From the NCBI GenBank assembly GCA_963663265.2, contig CAXXXM010000004.1, positions 186,001 to 250,000 on the forward strand: a stretch of DNA of 64,000 nucleotides, read 5' to 3'. The stretch's first letter is position 1; each line of letters opens with the position of its first letter. The notes under the pieces are model-generated. The model ran no database searches and was not told where the DNA came from. It saw nothing but the letters and a program-made list of their open reading frames with translations. The translations under genes were made by a program, and so were the position numbers. The stretch is from JAEXOD01 sp963663265. GTDB taxonomy: Bacteria; Bacteroidota; Ignavibacteria; Ignavibacteriales; Melioribacteraceae. Positions 1-8,045 of this stretch are shown here, piece after piece.

Positions 1-1
1 A

Positions 2-1291
2 ATAATCTACATAAATAAAAGCTTTGAGACAATGCACCATGTTACCTACGAAGAAGCTGTTGGAAAACATGTTACCGATGTTATTGAAAATACGAGGCTA
101 CATATAGTTGCCCAAACCGGAGTAGCTGAAAGAGATGAAGTTCAGATTATTCATGGTCATGAATATGTTGTTTCCAGAATGCCAATTACAGAAGGAGATA
201 AATGCCTTGGTGCTATTGGTACTATCCGATTTGAGTATACAAATGAATTAAAACGACTTAATAATAAAGTCGAACAACTAAAAGATGAACTAAAAAAATC
301 GAATAATAAAATCAATAAAAATCCATATACTAATTTCACTTTTGATGATATCATTGCTATTGATGAAACAAGTATTAAGATAAAAGAAATTGCTTTAAGA
401 GCCACTTCCTCTGATTCTACTGTGCTTTTACTCGGTGAAAGTGGTGTTGGTAAAGAAGTTTACGCTCAAAGTATACACAATTTAAGTAAACGTAATAAAG
501 GTCCATTTATAAGAATGAATTGTTCTGCTATTCAAGAAACATTATTTGAATCTGAACTATTTGGTTATGAAGAAGGAGCATTTACAGGGGCAAAAAAAGG
601 AGGCAAAAAAGGAAAGTTTGAATTAGCTAATAATGGAACTATATTTTTGGATGAAATTGGAGATATGCCATTAAATGTTCAAAGCCGATTACTTAGAGTT
701 TTACAGGAACGAGAAATTGATAAACTTGGGAGTGAACAAATAATTAAAATTGATGTCCGTTTAATTGCAGCAACTAATAAAAATCTTTCGGAACTTGTAA
801 AAAAAGGAAGTTTTAGAAAAGATTTGTTTTACCGATTAAATGTAATTCCCATAAACATCCCCCCTTTAAGAGAACGAAAAGAAGATATTCCGGAACTAAT
901 CAAACTATTTTGGAAAAAATTGCAAGTAAAATTAGGTGTTTATCATAAAACTCTTAGTTTTGGTGCATTAAATGTTTTGGAAGATTACAACTGGCCCGGC
1001 AATGTTAGGGAGTTACTCAATATACTTGAACGAATTATGGCGGTTGTTCCAGCTAATGAAATTACTGCCGACCATATCTTAACAATTATTAAAGGACAGG
1101 ATAGTGCTGAGCCAGTAATACACGCAAATATTCCCAATAATTTACCATCATTAATGCAATCCACCGAAAAGCGTGCAATTAGTGAAGCTTTAGTAATAAC
1201 TAACAATAACCGTTTGAAAGCAGCAAAAATCTTAGGAATATCTCGAGCACTATTATACAAAAAAATGCACTATTACAATATGATAGACTAA
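2..1291 (+). CDS. Sigma-54-dependent transcriptional activator (PAS-AAA+-Fis), 5' truncated by window edge
   Basis: Enhancer-binding protein that remodels RNA polymerase-sigma54 by ATP hydrolysis. The reading frame is open to the first base, and the residues before the ATG at 32 continue a PAS fold, so the true start lies upstream of the window and the ATG at 32 is internal. Visible, numbered from that ATG: end of a PAS domain (about 1-70), a coiled-coil linker (70-95), and an AAA+ domain with Walker A GESGVGKE, the sigma54-contacting GAFTGA loop and Walker B FLDEIGD. At the C-terminus is a Fis-type helix-turn-helix (NNRLKAAKILGISRALLYKK). There is no receiver domain in the visible part, so the PAS domain is the likely signal input. 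The gene ends 209 bases before the marR gene, on the same strand. Its target is unknown; the neighbouring sulfur operon is only a guess. Confidence 0.93.
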   Translation: MIYINKSFETMHHVTYEEAVGKHVTDVIENTRLHIVAQTGVAERDEVQIIHGHEYVVSRMPITEGDKCLGAIGTIRFEYTNELKRLNNKVEQLKDELKKSNNKINKNPYTNFTFDDIIAIDETSIKIKEIALRATSSDSTVLLLGESGVGKEVYAQSIHNLSKRNKGPFIRMNCSAIQETLFESELFGYEEGAFTGAKKGGKKGKFELANNGTIFLDEIGDMPLNVQSRLLRVLQEREIDKLGSEQIIKIDVRLIAATNKNLSELVKKGSFRKDLFYRLNVIPINIPPLRERKEDIPELIKLFWKKLQVKLGVYHKTLSFGALNVLEDYNWPGNVRELLNILERIMAVVPANEITADHILTIIKGQDSAEPVIHANIPNNLPSLMQSTEKRAISEALVITNNNRLKAAKILGISRALLYKKMHYYNMID

Positions 1292-1500
1292 GGCTTTTTA
1301 ACGTTATATTTTAGTAGTGAAAATATTAAAAACACTAAGTATCTAATTTCTTTTCAATTTATATTATAAATTTTCTGCTCTATTTAATAAATATTACAAT
1401 AATTAAGAGAATTTCATCTGATTTTTTTTGTTATCTTAAAATTTTTCTTGATATTAATATCTTGTTGTATTATTTTAGACCATAAAACAATTTAAAGAAC

Positions 1501-1950
1501 ATGGAAAACAAAGAAAAAGAAGTAGAAGTTATATCTCAACTAATTTGCAATTTAACAAAAAACTGCAATATTAAAGAAGATTTTTTTGCATCATCGTTTA
1601 ACTTATCCCCTACTGAAGTTAGGGTGCTGCGTTTATTTAGCTTTTCTGATACATACAACATTAAAGAATTAAAAGAAAAACTTCATTTAACTTCAGGACG
1701 AATAACCCATGTGGTAAGTTCTTTAGAAACAAAGAAGTTATTAACACGCCATCAAGATGAAAACGATAAAAGAAATATTATTGTTTCATTGCTACCAAAA
1801 GCAACACCTTTAATTAACAACTTACAGCTAAGTTACAATAATCTTCACAAAAAAATATTACAAAGCGTTAATAAAGAAGAGCTTAATACTATTATTAATT
1901 CATTAACCACATTAGTTAATGTTTTTGAAAACTGGGTAATAGAAAAATAA
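1501..1950 (+). CDS. MarR-family transcriptional regulator
   Basis: A 149-residue winged-helix repressor-type protein. The central region (about 35-100) has the MarR pattern: LSPTEVRVLRLFS leading into helix 2, a recognition segment around TSGRITHVVSSLE, and the charged wing DENDKRN. The ends are helical, as expected for dimerisation. Two cysteines, C17 and C22, sit in the N-terminal helix (CNLTKNC). Thiol-based sensing of sulfur species would fit the neighbouring genes but is inference. The gene lies 49 bases upstream of the octaheme cytochrome gene on the same strand and probably controls that operon, possibly as its first gene. Confidence 0.85.
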   Translation: MENKEKEVEVISQLICNLTKNCNIKEDFFASSFNLSPTEVRVLRLFSFSDTYNIKELKEKLHLTSGRITHVVSSLETKKLLTRHQDENDKRNIIVSLLPKATPLINNLQLSYNNLHKKILQSVNKEELNTIINSLTTLVNVFENWVIEK

Positions 1951-1999
1951 TTTTATACCCTAAAACAAATTAGATATTACAAATAAACTAATATACAAT

Positions 2000-3574
2000 A
2001 TGAAAAAAATAATCATTGCACTATCGGTTTTAGGTTTAATAATTGTTGTAGTATATGGTTCATTCATTCAAAACGAAGTTGACCCAACTACTTTAATGAA
2101 TCTACAAGTCACCTATGCAAAAAAACATAAGCCAAAGGTTGATCATTCAAAGTTTGCCGCGTTACAACAGAAATTTACTAATCCCCATCAAGTTACATCA
2201 CAATGTATTGTTTGCCATAACCAACGTGATAAAGAAGTAATGAATTCCAATCACTGGAATTGGGAACGAGAAGAGTATGTAGAAGGAAGAGGAATAGTAT
2301 ATCTTGGCAAAAAAAATGCAATAAATAATTTTTGTATTGGAACACAAGGTAACGAAGAGAGCTGCGGTAAATGCCACATAGGTTATGGTTTGGATAAATA
2401 CGGTAAGAGCTATACTGATTCCACAAATGTGGATTGTTTGGTTTGCCATGATAACACCGAAACATACGCCAAAGCCAACGAAATGGGGGGTGCACCTGTT
2501 GCCACTTTAAATCTAAATAACATTGCTCAGAATGTTGGAAAACCAAAAAGAAGCAACTGTGGAGTTTGCCACTTTTTTGGTGGTGGTGGAAATAACGTAA
2601 AACATGGTGATTTAGACATGGCTATGTTTGAAACAACAAAAGATGTTGATGTACACATGGGAACTGATGGTGCCAACTTAGAATGTGTTGATTGCCACAC
2701 AACAGAACATCATAATATTTCCGGAAAAGTTTACTCACTTTCCTCAATGAATAGAAATAGAAATAATTGCGAACAATGCCATACTGAAACCCCGCATAAA
2801 GATGACATTCTAAATGAACATACACTAAAAGTTGCTTGTCAAACTTGCCATATACCAACTTATGCAAAAGTTAACTCAACAAAATTAGCTTGGGATTGGT
2901 CGACTGCCGGCAAACTTAAAGACGGGAAACCTTATGAAGAAGATGATAGTTTAGGAAATCATACTTACCTATCTATAAAAGGCTCTTTTAAATGGGGAAG
3001 AAATATTAAACCTGATTACATTTGGTTTAATGGTACTGCCTCGCATTATTTGGAAGGTGATAAAATTGAAGACTCATCAAAAGCTTTAGTTCTTAATCAG
3101 CTTAATGGCTCTTATAATAACGAGGATTCTAAAATTGTTCCGGTTAAAATACATATTGCAAAACAACCATATGATCCAATTAATATGATTTTAATTCAAC
3201 CTAAATTATATTCCAATAAACAAGGTGATGGTGCATTTTGGAAAGATTTTAATTGGTTGCAGGCCGCGAAAGTTGGAATGAATGATGTAGGCTTACCTTT
3301 TAGTGGTAAAATTTCTTTTATTGAAACTAAAATGTTTTGGCCCGTAAATCACATGGTTTCACCAAAAGAAAACTCAGTTGCATGTATTGAATGCCATACA
3401 AGAGATAATAGTAGATTGGCAGGATTAAATGACTTTTATATGCCGGGAAGAGATTTTTCCCCATTTGTAGAATTAGCAGGAAGACTACTAATTATCTTAT
3501 CCATTATAGGAGTATTAATACATGGCAGCATTAGAATTTACTCAGCAAGAAAATTACGCAGAGGTGAAAAATGA
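2000..3574 (+). CDS. Octaheme c-type cytochrome, tetrathionate reductase (OTR) family
   Basis: Periplasmic multiheme enzyme of 524 residues. There are exactly eight CxxCH haem sites: C69, C122, C146, C187, C229, C257, C280 and C462. The segment NFCIGTQGNEESCGKCH carries the extra cysteine (C112) characteristic of the OTR family, where the corresponding residue sits at the active-site haem. The NCGVCHFFGGGGNNVKHGDLD region (first Asn at 186) is also family-typical. The N-terminus (1-20) is a signal peptide or anchor, and a second membrane helix (about 491-512) ends the protein, so it is tethered to the membrane. The family reduces tetrathionate in vitro and can also reduce nitrite and hydroxylamine, so the physiological substrate is open. 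Its stop codon overlaps the start of the cytochrome b gene (ATGA), which implies coupled expression with a quinone-linked partner. Confidence 0.87.
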   Translation: MKKIIIALSVLGLIIVVVYGSFIQNEVDPTTLMNLQVTYAKKHKPKVDHSKFAALQQKFTNPHQVTSQCIVCHNQRDKEVMNSNHWNWEREEYVEGRGIVYLGKKNAINNFCIGTQGNEESCGKCHIGYGLDKYGKSYTDSTNVDCLVCHDNTETYAKANEMGGAPVATLNLNNIAQNVGKPKRSNCGVCHFFGGGGNNVKHGDLDMAMFETTKDVDVHMGTDGANLECVDCHTTEHHNISGKVYSLSSMNRNRNNCEQCHTETPHKDDILNEHTLKVACQTCHIPTYAKVNSTKLAWDWSTAGKLKDGKPYEEDDSLGNHTYLSIKGSFKWGRNIKPDYIWFNGTASHYLEGDKIEDSSKALVLNQLNGSYNNEDSKIVPVKIHIAKQPYDPINMILIQPKLYSNKQGDGAFWKDFNWLQAAKVGMNDVGLPFSGKISFIETKMFWPVNHMVSPKENSVACIECHTRDNSRLAGLNDFYMPGRDFSPFVELAGRLLIILSIIGVLIHGSIRIYSARKLRRGEK

Positions 3575-4230
3575 GAACGAAAAGAGTATATGTTTATAAA
3601 GCATTTGAAAGATTTTGGCATTGGCTGCAAGCTGTTTTAATTTTCTTTTTAGCTTTTACCGGTTTTGAAATACATGGGTCCTATTCTTTTTTTGGATTTC
3701 AAAATGCAGTAATGTATCATAATATTGCCGCATACTTGCTAATAATATTAATAGTATTTGCAATATTTTGGCATTTTACAACCGGAGAGTGGAAACAATA
3801 TTTACCCACCACAAAAAATATTCAAGCCCAATTAAATTATTACATCTTTGGAATTTTTTCTAAGGCACCTCACCCAACAAAAAAAACCGTGTTAAGTAAG
3901 CTTAATCCGTTACAAAAATTAACTTACTTTGGATTAAAAATTCTCGTTATCCCCGTCGTAGTTACTTCTGGTCTATTATACATGCTATATAGATATCCAC
4001 AAAGACATGGGATTGAAGGATTAAATATTCAATCTTTAGAAATAATTGCAATTGTACACACAATTGGAGCTTTTTTATTGTTAGCTTTTATTGTTGTTCA
4101 TCTTTATTTAATTACTACTGGTGAAACTGTAACATCAAATTTAAAAGCTATGTTAACAGGCTTTGAAGAATTGGAAGATGAAGACGAAACAACCGAATCA
4201 ACAAATATAAAAGATTCTGAGACGAGGTAG
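3571..4230 (+). CDS. Di-haem cytochrome b membrane subunit (cytochrome b561 / Ni-Fe hydrogenase cytochrome b type)
   Basis: A 219-residue integral membrane protein with four predicted helices (about 14-34, 50-70, 115-140, 155-185). Histidines are placed as haem b ligands: FWHWLQ near the start, YHNIAAY and WHFTTGEW in helix 2, and VHTIGAF and VVHLYLI in the last helix. It would carry electrons between the quinone pool and the octaheme cytochrome encoded just upstream, with which it shares a 4-base overlap. The acidic C-terminal tail (ELEDEDETTES) is probably cytoplasmic. The start follows from the ATGA overlap. Confidence 0.85.
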   Translation: MRTKRVYVYKAFERFWHWLQAVLIFFLAFTGFEIHGSYSFFGFQNAVMYHNIAAYLLIILIVFAIFWHFTTGEWKQYLPTTKNIQAQLNYYIFGIFSKAPHPTKKTVLSKLNPLQKLTYFGLKILVIPVVVTSGLLYMLYRYPQRHGIEGLNIQSLEIIAIVHTIGAFLLLAFIVVHLYLITTGETVTSNLKAMLTGFEELEDEDETTESTNIKDSETR

Positions 4231-4232
4231 AA

Positions 4233-4748
4233 ATGGAACCTAAAAAATACATGAATCCGTACTTAGCGGGATTTTTATTGGGGCTATTGTTATTAGCTAC
4301 AATATATATAACAGGAAGAGGCTTAGGAGCAAGTGGTGCAATTAAAAGCTTTACTGTTGCCGGAGTGGAAACTGTTGCACCAAACCATACTGAAAACACT
4401 AAGTTTTATTCCGAATACTCCAAAGAACACGAAGGAAGCCCATTAATGAATTGGTTAGTTTTTGAAGTAATTGGAGTTGTTATTGGTGCTTTTTTATCAG
4501 GTTTAATTTCTAATAGAACAACACTAAAGTTAGAATTTGGACCTCATTCAAAAGCAAAAATCCGAATTGCCGGAGCATTAATTGGAGGTTTATTATGGGG
4601 CTTTGGTTCTCAATTAGGGCGTGGATGTACAAGCGGAGCTGCTTTAAGTGGTATGGCTGTTCTTTCTACCGGTGGAATTTTAACTATGTTTGCCATATTT
4701 GCCGGAGCATATACTTTCGCTTATTTTTTTAGAAAATTTTGGATATAA
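4233..4748 (+). CDS. YeeE/YedE (DUF395) sulfur-compound transporter, half-size
   Basis: A 171-residue membrane protein that starts 2 bases after the cytochrome b stop. It has the YeeE/YedE signature with the conserved cysteine, GRGCTSGAALSGMAV (about 129-143), and about four membrane helices. Characterised full-length members (TsuA) take up thiosulfate through paired cysteine motifs in two pseudo-symmetric halves. Here the two halves are separate genes, this one and the next, like other half-size PmpA/PmpB-type pairs. A sequence between helices 1 and 2 (about 40-70) is probably extracytoplasmic. The likely substrate is thiosulfate or another sulfur oxyanion, inferred from the family and the operon. 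Confidence 0.82.
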   Translation: MEPKKYMNPYLAGFLLGLLLLATIYITGRGLGASGAIKSFTVAGVETVAPNHTENTKFYSEYSKEHEGSPLMNWLVFEVIGVVIGAFLSGLISNRTTLKLEFGPHSKAKIRIAGALIGGLLWGFGSQLGRGCTSGAALSGMAVLSTGGILTMFAIFAGAYTFAYFFRKFWI

Positions 4749-4763
4749 TAGGAGACTATAAAA

Positions 4764-5954
4764 ATGGGACCTTTAGTACCTGATATAATCAGTACAAACT
4801 TAAATTTTATTGTTGCTCTTATTATTGGTATTCTCTTTGGAGCAATTTTAGAACAAGCCGGTTTTTCAACCTCCAAAAAATTAGTCGGTTTGTTTTATGG
4901 ATACGATTTTACAGTATTACGTGTCTTTTTTACAGCCGGAACTGTTGCAATGATTGGCGTTTTAGCCCTTACACATTTTGGTTATTTAGATATGAATCTT
5001 GTTTATATTAATCCAACCTTTTTATGGTCAGCAATTGTTGGTGGATTAATAATGGGACTTGGTTTTGTGGTTGGAGGATTTTGCCCCGGAACAAGTGTTT
5101 GTGCTGCCGCAATTGGCAAAATTGATGCTATGATTTTTATTGCAGGAAGTGTACTTGGTGTATTAATTTTTGCAGAAGGTTATCCTCTATTTGAAGATTT
5201 ATATAAAACATCAAATTTTGGTAATCCTCAAATTTTTGATACTCTGGGAATATCCCAAACACTTTTTGCTTTTTTATTAGCAATGGTTGCTCTTTTTGCT
5301 TTTTGGGGTGTTTCAATTGTTGAAAATACAGTTAATAAAGTTAAAGAACCAATTCTAAAAACAACTCCATATTATGTTGGACTTGCTGCAATTGGTTTAT
5401 TTATTGCATTTTCGGCATTCTTTTTGCAAGATAGAAAAGATAGTATGTTAGACAAGGTAAACAACTTGGAATATGTTGATAATTACGAAATAAAAACAAT
5501 GGATTCTGACGAACTTGCTTTTAGATTAATTGATGAAGATAAAAGAATTCAGATATTAGACTTTAGAACAATGGACGAGTTTACCAAATTTAAGCTGCCT
5601 CAGTCTACCCTATTTACAATTGACAACTTATTTGAAAAAGAACCAAATCAAATATTAAGATTCAAAAAGAAAATTAGAGTTGTAATTGCAAAAAACGAAT
5701 TGGAAGCCAAAAAGATTGCAATTATTGCAACCGAATTAGGTTATAAGAATCTAAGAATTCTTAAAGGAGGTATAGAACAATTTAAGAACGATATTATTGA
5801 TTTTAAATTACCCGAAACAATTACGTCCAAGCAAGCTGCCGATACTTATAGATTCCGAGCAAAAGCTTCTAAATTACTCCCTGAACTAATTGAAAAGAGT
5901 AAGAGTACCGGACCTGTTGAAAAAAAACAAAAACGAGTTATTGGTGGATGCTAA
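4764..5954 (+). CDS. YeeE/YedE half-transporter fused to a C-terminal rhodanese-like domain
   Basis: A 396-residue protein with a clear RBS (aggag) before the ATG. The N-terminal part (about 1-230) is a multi-helix DUF395 domain with the cysteine signature GFCPGTSVCAAAIGKIDA (about 108-125). The C-terminal part (about 245-350) has a rhodanese fold: a RIQILDFRTMDEFTKFKLP strand-helix element, then a VVIA strand, then GYKNLRILKGGIEQF. At the site where rhodaneses carry the catalytic cysteine (CxxGxRS loop) this protein reads VVIAKNELEAKK, so sulfur transfer by that site is unlikely. The chain ends in GGC, a lone C-terminal cysteine. It is the last gene of the operon and is followed at once by a strong terminator. 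Confidence 0.82.
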   Translation: MGPLVPDIISTNLNFIVALIIGILFGAILEQAGFSTSKKLVGLFYGYDFTVLRVFFTAGTVAMIGVLALTHFGYLDMNLVYINPTFLWSAIVGGLIMGLGFVVGGFCPGTSVCAAAIGKIDAMIFIAGSVLGVLIFAEGYPLFEDLYKTSNFGNPQIFDTLGISQTLFAFLLAMVALFAFWGVSIVENTVNKVKEPILKTTPYYVGLAAIGLFIAFSAFFLQDRKDSMLDKVNNLEYVDNYEIKTMDSDELAFRLIDEDKRIQILDFRTMDEFTKFKLPQSTLFTIDNLFEKEPNQILRFKKKIRVVIAKNELEAKKIAIIATELGYKNLRILKGGIEQFKNDIIDFKLPETITSKQAADTYRFRAKASKLLPELIEKSKSTGPVEKKQKRVIGGC

Positions 5955-5970
5955 AAGTATTTACTACAAA

Positions 5971-6002
5971 AAATCCCCTTCAATTTTGGAGGGGATTTTT
6001 TG
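5971..6002 (+). terminator. Intrinsic terminator of the sulfur-redox operon
   Basis: Perfect stem aaatcccct / aggggattt with a 10-base loop, ending in a T run. It begins 16 bases after the stop codon of the YeeE-rhodanese gene. Confidence 0.9.
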
Positions 6003-6071
6003 TTATACAAAATTATAAATATCTTATTTATTGCACCATTATTTAAGATAATGTAAATAATATAGCTAATA

Positions 6072-7136
6072 CTATTCTTGTTCAAGCTGAATTAAATTAG
6101 ACTGATATAGATAAAAAAAAGCACTAGGATTAGATTTTTTTAATTTATTTAATTTTGTATCCATTGGCAATTTAATTACCCAATCTTTCATATTGGTTTC
6201 TGTTGTATATTTTTTGATTATTTTAATCTTATTTTTTATTAGATATACTAAGTAGATTATTTGAGAAGCATTTAATATAGCTTTTTCGATGTGATATTTT
6301 TCAGAAAAAATAAAAGAACTTACCCTTTTAATACCATCACTCAATATTTTATATTGGCAATTCTCATTAAAATTTTTCCTCAAACAAATTGTAAATGCAG
6401 TATTAAGTATATCTTCAATAACATCATCATTTGTATTAGTCCTTTCTCAATAATTCAGTTCAACTTCCAAAAACGATTGGAAAACCGTAAAGATCGTTTT
6501 AATATCATCAATATATTCAAACAAACATCCAATGTCATAAAGTTGTTTAATAATCTCCATTCCCATTTCTTTACCCTGTTTTACATATGGAATTCCTGTA
6601 GTATTAGGAGCAAATGCTGTTATTTTGTCTGCAATAATATTATTAAAGTCAGGAGTTTTAACATAAGTTATTCCATTTTCATTAAAAACGAAATCACAAA
6701 TGATTGGTGTTCTAATAATATTTTTGTATAGTACTTCTTCTTTTAATACATCTAATAAAACATGTGTTTCTTGATTTGTTATAGCCGATAAAAAATAAAA
6801 TTTATAATGTTCTTTATCTATTTTTGAGGCTAAAATGCGTTCTTGTTTCACAAAACGAACAAATCCATTTTTCTTACATATTAATTCAAGTTTTTCGTCT
6901 AACTCAGTATTTTTATTTGGAATAATTATATCAATATCTATTGATAGTCTTCTTGCAGCCCCTAATAATAAAAAAACTGCAGTTCCACCTTTGAAGTAAA
7001 AATCTAATCATGATAATACAATACCTTCCAATAACACCAAAGCTCTTATTGCTTTTTCAACTAAAATTTTATCAGCATTATGTGTTAAGGCTGTTTTTTC
7101 AATCCATTCTTTTTCAAGGCACTTTTTATTTATCAT
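6072..7136 (-). pseudogene. AbiEii-type nucleotidyltransferase toxin, interrupted by two in-frame TGA codons
   Basis: Reading from the ATG at 7136, one frame runs 355 codons to 6072 but is broken by TGA at 7010-7008 and again at 6449-6447. The joined translation looks like one AbiEii/AbiGii-family protein. After the first stop it carries the nucleotidyltransferase signature FKGGTAVFLLLG followed by RLSIDIDI (the GGT and DxD metal-site motifs). A helical C-terminal half follows and continues without frame change across the second stop. Start and frame agree with a normal gene 14 bases downstream of the AbiEi antitoxin stop. AbiEii toxins are predicted GTP-binding nucleotidyltransferases giving phage abortive infection. 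As read, only short fragments could be made: 42 residues before the first stop, or a piece lacking the N-terminus. No indel is needed, so this looks like point-mutation decay. Confidence 0.82.
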
Positions 7137-7150
7137 ATCTCAACGTTTTG

Positions 7151-7873
7151 TCAATTTTTCGATTTTACTGTCATTTTATTGTTTTTAAATAATTCTTCTG
7201 TTTGTACTCTTTTCCCTTTTCTACTCGCATATCTTAATAAACTACTTTCATTAATTGTAAAATTCGAGAAGACTTCTTTATAGATATTTAATATTTCGCT
7301 TTTTTGAAATGCAATAAACTCTTTGTCAAAAGCAATATCAATTAACCATTTTTCAATTTTGGGAATAATTATGCTATCTTTTAATTTTAACGGTGCAGAT
7401 GTAACTAAAGGTCTAATAAATAAATAACCATTAAACTCACTTAGATCGTCATACATTCTTTCTCGTGTAACAACACTATACCCTTTCTCTTTTAATGCGA
7501 AAAAGACCGCATCAACTGCATCTATTTCAACATCAATAATTAATAAATTATAATTTATTAAATTGTTAGAAAACAAATTAATTACGGATAAATTCCAAAC
7601 ACATAATTTTAGATATGGAAACATATCGGTAATTAACTTATAAATAGAAATCATTTGTTTTTCTATTGGAAATTCAAACTCAATTGTTTTTCCATATTTA
7701 TATTTGCCTCTGCCTATTTTATGAATTACCCCTCTTTTTAATAAAGAATTAATTCTCGAATAAACCGTCGCCTTAGGATTTTTTTGCATTTTTTCAAAAA
7801 AATCTGAAGTTGTTATTATCCCATTCTTTTGTGGGATATTTCCATAATTTTTAGATTTATTTTTTGTTTCCAT
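7151..7873 (-). CDS. AbiEi-family antitoxin / transcriptional autorepressor
   Basis: A 240-residue intact ORF. Residues about 15-60 form a winged helix typical of AbiEi: ITTSDFFEKM, VYSRINSLLKRGVI, HKIGRGKYKYG. The rest is the AbiEi C-terminal domain that in characterised type IV systems gives antitoxicity. The antitoxin does not bind the toxin but counteracts it, and it represses its own promoter by binding inverted repeats. A perfect 12-bp inverted repeat lies just upstream of its start. The gene precedes the broken AbiEii gene by 14 bases in the usual antitoxin-toxin order. The antitoxin is intact while the toxin is not. Confidence 0.82.
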   Translation of the reverse strand: METKNKSKNYGNIPQKNGIITTSDFFEKMQKNPKATVYSRINSLLKRGVIHKIGRGKYKYGKTIEFEFPIEKQMISIYKLITDMFPYLKLCVWNLSVINLFSNNLINYNLLIIDVEIDAVDAVFFALKEKGYSVVTRERMYDDLSEFNGYLFIRPLVTSAPLKLKDSIIIPKIEKWLIDIAFDKEFIAFQKSEILNIYKEVFSNFTINESSLLRYASRKGKRVQTEELFKNNKMTVKSKN

Positions 7874-7900
7874 TTTAACTCATTAAATTTATACAATAAT

Positions 7901-7939
7901 AATAATTTGACAATAAATCAAGTTTACTGTCAAATTATT
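7901..7939. promoter_or_regulatory. Inverted-repeat operator upstream of the AbiE locus
   Basis: Arms aataatttgaca (7901-7912) and tgtcaaattatt (7928-7939) are perfect inverted copies of 12 bases with a 15-base spacer. They lie 28-66 bases upstream of the AbiEi start codon. AbiEi antitoxins are known to bind promoter inverted repeats, so this is the probable autoregulation site. Confidence 0.65.
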
Positions 7940-7975
7940 GAATTTTTGGTAGATGTAAAAAACATTATCAATTCA

Positions 7976-8010
7976 AAAAAAAAGTCCTTGTAGATACGAG
8001 GACTTTTTTT
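7976..8010 (-). terminator. Intrinsic terminator, usable on both strands, downstream of the minus-strand signalling cluster
   Basis: Stem aaagtccttg (7981-7990) / cgaggacttt (7997-8006), one G-T pair, 6-base loop. It has an A run before and a T run after, so it can act in either direction. It follows the stop of the response regulator gene ending at 8046. Confidence 0.85.
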
Positions 8011-8045
8011 TATTCAATTAATTTTAATATCTTTAATTAATAAAC

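Noticed and set aside
6291..6731. Plus-strand ORF opposite the AbiEii gene
   Set aside because: Shadow of the minus-strand toxin frame; Asn/Ile/Phe-rich with no motif.
6072..7136. TGA read as a sense codon (recoding)
   Set aside because: TGA is a normal stop for several intact genes in the window (for example the octaheme cytochrome at 3572-3574), so an altered code is not supported.
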